DNA of 11,188 nucleotides, taken from positions 1 through 11,188 of the forward strand of contig JAFRZC010000235.1 in NCBI GenBank assembly GCA_017442765.1, in the 5' to 3' direction. The translations under genes and the position numbers were made by a program. This DNA is from Prevotella sp. GTDB taxonomy: Bacteria; Bacteroidota; Bacteroidia; Bacteroidales; Bacteroidaceae. Shown piece by piece: positions 6,991-11,188 of this stretch. Position 1 is the first letter of the stretch, and each line of letters begins with the position of its first letter. The notes under the pieces were generated by a model, which made no database searches, had not been told where the DNA came from, and was given only the letters and a program-made list of their open reading frames with translations.

Positions 6991-8405
6991 AACGCATACC
7001 GCATACCTTTACCATCGTCTTCGCTTTGATTGTGTTTGCCGCCGTGCTCACCTGGGTGGTGCCGGCGGGCGAATTCGTGAGAGAGACGATAGACGTCAAC
7101 GGCAGCAGCCGCGAGGTGGTGGTGAACAACTCGTTCCACTACACCGAACGCGCGCCGCAGACGTGGCAGATATTCTCCGCCCTGTTCAACGGTTTTGTCG
7201 ACAAGGCCGACATCATCATCTTCATCCTGATGGTTGGCGGAGCCTTCTGGATTCTGAACAACAGCCATGCCATCGATGTCGGCGTGATGGCGTTCTTGCG
7301 ATGGGTCAAGCGGTTAAGCAGATACAAGATAATAAAGAAACTGGGTGTCGAAAACATCATTATCACGCTGGTGATGCTGTTGTTCAGCCTCTTCGGGGCG
7401 GTCTTCGGCATGAGCGAGGAGACCATTGCCTTTGTGGTGGTGTTCATCCCGCTGGCCATCCAGATGGGCTACGACTCAATTGTCGGTGTCTGCATGTGCT
7501 ATGTGGCTGCGCATGTGGGCTTTGCAGGTGCCATGCTCAATCCATTCACCATCGGCATCGCCCAGGGCATTGCCGACCTGCCGTTGTTCTCCGGATTGGA
7601 ATACAGGCTCTTCTGTTGGGTGGTGCTGACGATTGTGGGCATTGCCTTTGTGCTGTGGTACGCCCGTCGGGTGAAGGCCAGGCCCGAAAGCAGCCCGGTG
7701 TACAAGCTGGACGACTATTGGCGTTCGCGTATGGAATCGTCGGAAGAGAGCAGACTCACTGTCCGCCAGATACTTATACTCGTCCTGTTCTTTGTCACCA
7801 TCGTTGCTCTCGTTGTTGGGGTGCTGAAGTTCGGCTGGTACATCGAAGAAATCTCGGCGCTGTTCCTGGCCATGGGCATCCTTGCCGGCATCATCGACCG
7901 CCAGGGGGCCGACGACATCGCCAAGCTGTTCCTTGCCGGTTGCAAGGACATCCTGTCGGCGGCGTTGGTGGTGGGACTGGCCAGCGGCATCATCTTCATA
8001 CTGAAGGACGGCTGCGTCATCGACACCATCCTCTACGGCCTGACGCGGTCGCTGGCGCAGGTGGGCGATGTTGTCTCGCTGGGCGCCATGTATGTCTTCC
8101 AGACGTTGCTCAATGTTGTCATGCCCAGCGGCTCGGCCAAGGCGGCCCTCACCATGCCCATCATGGCGCAGTTTGCCGACCTGATTGACGTTTCGCGCCA
8201 GACCACCGTGCTGGCCTTCCAGTTTGGCGACGGCTTCACCAACATGCTCACCCCCACCAGCGGAGTGCTCATCGGCGTGCTCGGCATGGCCCGCATCCCA
8301 TACGGCACGTGGCTCAAATGGGTGTGGAAATTCATTGTCGCCCTCATTGTTCTTGGTTTCATATTAATGCTACCCACGTTATGGTTAGATTTGCCCGGAT
8401 TCTGA
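6987..8405 (+). CDS. YfcC/DcuC-family membrane transporter
   Basis: This 472-residue polytopic inner-membrane protein begins with KRIPHTFTIVFALIVFAAVL and then WVVPAGEF (residues 23-30), the characteristic start of YfcC-type members of the DcuC family. Further family marks are the hydrophobic ADIIIFILMVGGAFWIL segment, GAVFGMSEETIAF, GAMLNPFTIGIAQGIA and VMPSGSAKAALTMPI near the C terminus. About a dozen hydrophobic helices are visible. The family includes C4-dicarboxylate carriers and transporters found in arginine-deiminase clusters. Two genes downstream lie carbamate kinase and ornithine carbamoyltransferase, so amino-acid exchange such as arginine or citrulline against ornithine is plausible but unproven. 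The start overlaps the restriction gene stop (ATGA). Confidence 0.87.
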   Translation: MKRIPHTFTIVFALIVFAAVLTWVVPAGEFVRETIDVNGSSREVVVNNSFHYTERAPQTWQIFSALFNGFVDKADIIIFILMVGGAFWILNNSHAIDVGVMAFLRWVKRLSRYKIIKKLGVENIIITLVMLLFSLFGAVFGMSEETIAFVVVFIPLAIQMGYDSIVGVCMCYVAAHVGFAGAMLNPFTIGIAQGIADLPLFSGLEYRLFCWVVLTIVGIAFVLWYARRVKARPESSPVYKLDDYWRSRMESSEESRLTVRQILILVLFFVTIVALVVGVLKFGWYIEEISALFLAMGILAGIIDRQGADDIAKLFLAGCKDILSAALVVGLASGIIFILKDGCVIDTILYGLTRSLAQVGDVVSLGAMYVFQTLLNVVMPSGSAKAALTMPIMAQFADLIDVSRQTTVLAFQFGDGFTNMLTPTSGVLIGVLGMARIPYGTWLKWVWKFIVALIVLGFILMLPTLWLDLPGF

Positions 8406-9316
8406 TGAAAATGAAGAATGAAAAATTTAGAGTGAAGAATTGCTGGTGGTTGCTCTGTGCCATCCTGTTCTTCCCGATTCACACTTCGCTGCAGGCGCAG
8501 GACAGTACCTATGCGCGCCGCGTGATCCGCGACCTGACGTCGCCCGAGATGTTTGGCCGCGGCATGCAGAACAGGGGAGACTCCATTGCCGCCGACTATG
8601 TGCGCAACGAGCTGAAGACCATGGGTGTGAAACCTTTGTGCAAGAACTACTACCAGTATTTTCATTTCCCCAACACCACCACGCGTCCACCGATAGTGAA
8701 GGCCGGCTACCGCTCGCAAAATGTCTGCGGGGTGCTGCCGGGAAAGAGCGATTCGATGATAGTCTTCACCGCACATTACGAGCACCTTGGCATGCATGGC
8801 GACACCATTTTCTTCGGTGCCCACGACAACGCCAGCGGCACCGCCGCCGTGCTTGACCTGGCTCGTATGATTGCCGGACAGGAACAGCGGCACTACACCT
8901 ACGTTTTCCTCTTCTTCGGCGGCGAGGAATCGGGACTTATCGGCAGCGGATTCTTTGCCGACATGTCGCTCATCAAGATGAACAAAGTCAAGCTTCTGGT
9001 CAACATCGACCTCTTCTGCGGCGGCGACGAGGGCCTGATGGTGGTAAACGCCAACGACCGCGCGACGAAACCCTATGTCGACATGCTGGACCGCATCAAC
9101 GAGGAGCGTGGCTACGCCGCCAAGATCGGCCGTCGCGACAACGCCCCCAACAGCGACCATTACTACCTCAGCCAATACTGCCCGGCCATCTTCATCTATA
9201 CCCTCGGAGGCCCCTACGGCGGCTACCATAGCCCCACCGACACCTGCGAAGGCTGCGGCCTGGGCAACTACCCCCGTTTCCTCACCCTCATCCGTACTTT
9301 CCTCGAGGCATTATGA
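8405..9316 (+). CDS. Secreted M28-family zinc aminopeptidase
   Basis: The 303-residue precursor has a basic N terminus, a hydrophobic stretch (WWLLCAILFFPIHTSL, 14-29) and a likely signal-peptidase I site after LQA at residue 31, so it should act in the periplasm or outside. There is no lipobox. Expected zinc ligands and catalytic residues of M28 peptidases are visible: H124 (TAHYEHLG), bridging D141 (GAHDNASGTA), the E174-E175 pair (GGEESGLIGS), D202 (NIDLFCGG) and H275 (YHSPTDT). One oddity is that the family's usual HxD is HYE here, with E126 replacing the conserved aspartate. M28 enzymes remove N-terminal amino acids; glutaminyl cyclases share the fold, so cyclase activity is an alternative. 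The ATG at 8405 overlaps the transporter stop by one base; ATG 8411 is an equally possible start. Confidence 0.85.
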   Translation: MKMKNEKFRVKNCWWLLCAILFFPIHTSLQAQDSTYARRVIRDLTSPEMFGRGMQNRGDSIAADYVRNELKTMGVKPLCKNYYQYFHFPNTTTRPPIVKAGYRSQNVCGVLPGKSDSMIVFTAHYEHLGMHGDTIFFGAHDNASGTAAVLDLARMIAGQEQRHYTYVFLFFGGEESGLIGSGFFADMSLIKMNKVKLLVNIDLFCGGDEGLMVVNANDRATKPYVDMLDRINEERGYAAKIGRRDNAPNSDHYYLSQYCPAIFIYTLGGPYGGYHSPTDTCEGCGLGNYPRFLTLIRTFLEAL

Positions 9317-9322
9317 TTTAAA

Positions 9323-9333
9323 TAATGCGTTGA
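9323..9333 (+). repeat. Near copy of the TAATGCGTTAA intergenic repeat
   Basis: TAATGCGTTGA lies six bases after the M28 stop codon and differs at one position from the unit repeated at 1165-1199. Like those copies, it follows a stop codon. Confidence 0.4.
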
Positions 9334-9370
9334 AAATGAAGTTTTTTTTCGGTATGTCGTTTTTTTTTCG

Positions 9371-9378
9371 TACATTTG
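9371..9378 (+). promoter_or_regulatory. Bacteroidetes-type -7 promoter element (TACATTTG) before arcC
   Basis: TACATTTG fits TAnnTTTG exactly and lies in the 123-base gap before carbamate kinase. It is preceded by two T-tracts, 9342-9349 and 9360-9368, each followed by CG, so the 11-base string GTTTTTTTTCG is nearly duplicated. I see no clear TTTG at -33. Transcription would start near 9385, giving a leader of about 55 bases. This promoter separates arcC from the upstream chain. Confidence 0.65.
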
Positions 9379-9381
9379 CAT

Positions 9382-9401
9382 TTTCCTTCATGGAAGGGAA
9401 A
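9382..9401 (+). other. Small hairpin at the predicted 5' end of the arcC transcript
   Basis: TTTCCTTC (9382-9389) can pair with GAAGGGAAA (9393-9401) around the three-base loop ATG, with one bulged G. It begins just after the -7 element, so it would form the extreme 5' end of the arcC leader and could protect the mRNA. No U-tract follows, so it is not a terminator. It may be chance. Confidence 0.3.
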
Positions 9402-9439
9402 TGAATTATATTGTTGAATATTAAGAATATAGAATAAGA

Positions 9440-10375
9440 ATGAGAAAACTAGCGGTTGTCGCTTTTGGAGGAAATGCCCTCCTTCGCAGTGGCCAGAAAG
9501 GCACCTATCAGGAACAGATTGAGAACGTCGAGAACACCTGTGAAAGTCTGTGCGCCTTGTTGAAACGTGGTTACAACGTTGTCATCGGACACGGCAACGG
9601 CCCTCAGGTGGGCAATGTGATGTTGCAGCACGAGGCTGGCAAGCAGGCCGGTGTGCAGGCCATGCCGATGGACTTCTGTGTCGCCGAGACACAGGGCTCG
9701 ATTGCCTATCTGATCGAGATGGGTTTGCGCAATGTGATGGCCCGCAACGACATTCAGCGCGATGTGGTGACGCTGGTCACCCAGGTGGCCGTCAACAAGC
9801 TTGACCCCATGTTCCAGAATCCCACCAAGCCCGTCGGCCCCTACTACACCAAAGAGCAGGCCGACCAGCTGGCCGCCGAGACCGGTGCCAAGTACAAGGA
9901 AGACCCCAAGGGCAACGGTTGGCGCAAGGTAGTGGCTAGCCCCAAGCCCACGCGTATCAACAACATCAAAATCGTCAAGCAGTTGGCCACGGCCGGCAAC
10001 ATTGTTGTCACCGTTGGCGGCGGCGGCATCCCCGTGGTGGAGGAGAACGACACCGTGCGTGGAGTGGAAGCCGTTATCGACAAGGACCTCGCCAGCGCCC
10101 TCTGCGCCGTCGAGATTGGTGCCGACGAGTTCTACATCCTCACCGACGTGCCCAAGGTCTACATCAACTTCCGCAAGGAGAACGAGCAGGCGCTGGACAC
10201 CATCACCGTGGCCCAGGCCAAGAAGTACCTCGAAGAAGGCCAGTTCGCCGAAGGCAGCATGGCTCCGAAGGTTCGCGCTGCCATCATGTTTGTCGAGCAC
10301 GGCGGCAAGGAGTGCATCATCACCGAGGCCGGTCAGCTGGACAACCCCAACTGCGGCACCCGTATCGTGAGATAG
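9440..10375 (+). CDS. arcC: Carbamate kinase
   Basis: Carbamate kinase transfers the phosphate of carbamoyl phosphate to ADP, making ATP plus carbamate, the energy-yielding last step of arginine, citrulline or agmatine fermentation. The 311-residue product has the amino-acid-kinase fold signature at the start (FGGNALL, 9-15), GHGNGPQVGN at 50-59, the MPMDFCVAETQGSIAYLIE stretch, NPTKPVGPYY, and the glycine-rich GGGGIPV at 193-199. Length and motif order are typical of ArcC. It has its own promoter and is followed after 94 bases by ornithine carbamoyltransferase, the enzyme that supplies carbamoyl phosphate from citrulline, which strongly supports a catabolic role. Confidence 0.95.
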   Translation: MRKLAVVAFGGNALLRSGQKGTYQEQIENVENTCESLCALLKRGYNVVIGHGNGPQVGNVMLQHEAGKQAGVQAMPMDFCVAETQGSIAYLIEMGLRNVMARNDIQRDVVTLVTQVAVNKLDPMFQNPTKPVGPYYTKEQADQLAAETGAKYKEDPKGNGWRKVVASPKPTRINNIKIVKQLATAGNIVVTVGGGGIPVVEENDTVRGVEAVIDKDLASALCAVEIGADEFYILTDVPKVYINFRKENEQALDTITVAQAKKYLEEGQFAEGSMAPKVRAAIMFVEHGGKECIITEAGQLDNPNCGTRIVR

Positions 10376-10384
10376 GAAGAACCC

Positions 10385-10433
10385 CCGCCTGCGGCGGCAA
10401 TCCATAAATCGATTTATGGATTACGCGAAGCGG
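10385..10433. repeat. Extragenic palindromic element between arcC and argF
   Basis: The centre, 10399-10422, is a perfect 24-base palindrome with half-site AATCCATAAATC. The flanks extend the dyad imperfectly: CCGC at 10385 pairs with GCGG at 10430-10433 and GCG with CGC inside it. The left flank can instead fold on itself as CCGCC-TGC-GGCGG (10385-10397) and the right as CGC-GAA-GCG (10424-10432). It could be a REP-like or MITE-like repeat, an mRNA hairpin that ends or stabilises the arcC transcript, or an operator. No T-tract follows on the + strand, so it is a poor intrinsic terminator in that direction. Confidence 0.65.
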
Positions 10434-10444
10434 AAAAAACAGAA

Positions 10445-10460
10445 ATTTTAATATTAAAAT
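10445..10460. promoter_or_regulatory. Perfect 16-bp AT palindrome just upstream of argF
   Basis: ATTTTAATATTAAAAT is a perfect inverted repeat ending nine bases before the argF start codon. Its position suits a protein-binding operator near the start, but such all-AT palindromes also arise by chance in Bacteroidales leaders. I found no TAnnTTTG element between arcC and argF, so argF is probably read through from the arcC promoter. Confidence 0.35.
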
Positions 10461-10469
10461 CTTATAGAA

Positions 10470-11188
10470 ATGGCTTACAATTTAAGAAACCGCAATTTCC
10501 TGAAAATCCTCGACTTTTCGCCGAAGGAGCTTAACTATCTGCTCGACCTGGCCCGCGACCTCAAGCGCGCCAAATATGCCGGCACCGAGCAGCCCCGCCT
10601 GAAAGGCAAAAACATCGCCCTCATCTTCGAGAAGACCTCGACCCGTACCCGCTGCGCCTTCGAGGTCGGTGCCCACGACCAGGGTGCCCACGTGACCTAC
10701 CTCGGTCCCACCGGCAGCCAGATTGGCATCAAGGAGAGCATGAAAGACACTGCCCGCGTGCTGGGTCGCATGTTCGACGGCATCGAGTACCGTGGCTTCG
10801 ACCAGGCCACCGTCGAGGAGCTGGCCAAATACGCCGGTGTCCCCGTGTGGAACGGTCTCACCGCTGAGGCTCACCCCACCCAGATCCTTGCCGACTTCCT
10901 CACCATCCAGGAGCACACCGACAAGCCCCTCAATCAGGTGAAGTTCGCCTACATCGGCGATGCCCGCTACAACATGGGCAACAGCCTGATGGTCGGCGGC
11001 GTGAAGATGGGTATGGATATCCGCATCATCGCCCCCAAGAAACTGCAGCCTGCCAAGGACCTTGTCAAACAGTGCCAGGAGATCGCCAAAGAGACCGGCG
11101 CCAAGCTCACCGTCACCGACGACGTCGAGAAGGGCGTGAAGGGCCTCGACTTCATCTACACCGACATCTGGGTCAGCATGGGCGAACC
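10470..11188 (+). CDS. argF: Ornithine carbamoyltransferase, 3' end beyond the window
   Basis: This enzyme interconverts ornithine plus carbamoyl phosphate and citrulline plus phosphate. The window holds 239 complete codons of an expected 330 or so. Visible sites are the carbamoyl-phosphate motif STRTR at 57-61, HPTQ at 135-138, [11 protein letters not shown] in the second domain, and the ornithine-binding TDIWVSMGE with D232, S236 and M237. The HCLP motif should lie beyond the end. It is a classical ornithine enzyme rather than the acetyl- or succinylornithine type used for arginine synthesis in many Bacteroidetes, and its pairing with carbamate kinase suggests the catabolic direction (arcB in that naming). 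An oddity is [12 protein letters not shown], where most relatives have N/D and an aromatic residue in place of the two alanines. The gene is cut by the window edge, not truncated. Confidence 0.93.
   Translation, partial: MAYNLRNRNFLKILDFSPKELNYLLDLARDLKRAKYAGTEQPRLKGKNIALIFEKTSTRTRCAFEVGAHDQGAHVTYLGPTGSQIGIKESMKDTARVLGRMFDGIEYRGFDQATVEELAKYAGVPVWNGLTAEAHPTQILADFLTIQEHTDKPLNQVKFAYIGDARYNMGNSLMVGGVKMGMDIRIIAPKKLQPAKDLVKQCQEIAKETGAKLTVTDDVEKGVKGLDFIYTDIWVSMGE

Noticed and set aside
8033..9229. Minus-strand open frame of 398 codons
   Set aside because: It is antisense to the transporter and M28 genes, both of which have clear family motifs; the antisense protein has none.
9382..9401. Intrinsic terminator after the M28 gene
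   Set aside because: The hairpin is weak, lies downstream of the arcC promoter and has no following T-tract.
9336..9404. Small frame MKFFFGMSFFFRTFAFSFMEGK
   Set aside because: It overlaps the T-tracts and the -7 promoter element of arcC, and its phenylalanines come from the T-tracts.
1..11188. CRISPR array, tRNA, rRNA or insertion sequence
   Set aside because: I saw no regularly spaced repeats, tRNA-like cloverleaf, rRNA sequence or transposase motif in the window.

Overview
The window reads as a chromosomal segment of a Bacteroidales bacterium, perhaps Prevotella-like. Three things suggest this: Bacteroidetes-type -7 promoter elements (TAnnTTTG) upstream of two transcription units, start codons without clear Shine-Dalgarno sequences, and a DUF3822-rsmD gene pair next to a membrane-anchored hypothetical protein that I know from Bacteroides relatives. 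Coding DNA is GC-rich (one hand-counted 60-base line is 63% GC). The first 300 bases are about 20% GC and do not match the rest.

All recognised genes lie on the + strand. Bases 1-315 are extremely AT-rich with no gene I can name. A first unit starts at a -7 element near 415 and holds a membrane-anchored hypothetical protein (463-1164), a DUF3822 protein (1204-2019) and the 16S rRNA methyltransferase RsmD (2016-2561). After a short leader with a 7-bp repeat comes a chain of five genes whose stop and start codons overlap by 1 or 4 bases at every junction: purC (2625-3572), a CYTH/triphosphate-tunnel protein (3572-4075), an MmeI-like type IIL restriction-modification enzyme (4072-6990), a YfcC/DcuC-family membrane transporter (6987-8405) and a secreted M28 zinc peptidase (8405-9316). 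A new promoter at 9371 precedes carbamate kinase (9440-10375). Two perfect palindromes fill the gap before ornithine carbamoyltransferase, which runs off the right end (10470-11188).

Functionally, the right part suggests amino-acid fermentation. Ornithine carbamoyltransferase can run in the phosphorolytic direction, turning citrulline into carbamoyl phosphate, and carbamate kinase then makes ATP from it. The YfcC-family transporter could exchange amino acids and the M28 peptidase could release them, but these links are inferred from proximity. No arginine deiminase is in the window.

The most notable accessory element is the type IIL restriction enzyme. It is joined by ATGA overlaps on both sides to metabolic genes, and its target-recognition region is visibly more AT-rich than its methyltransferase core. 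I do not see a clearly new multi-gene system. The items most worth a second look are the 20% GC left end, the placement of the restriction gene, and the palindromic element before argF.
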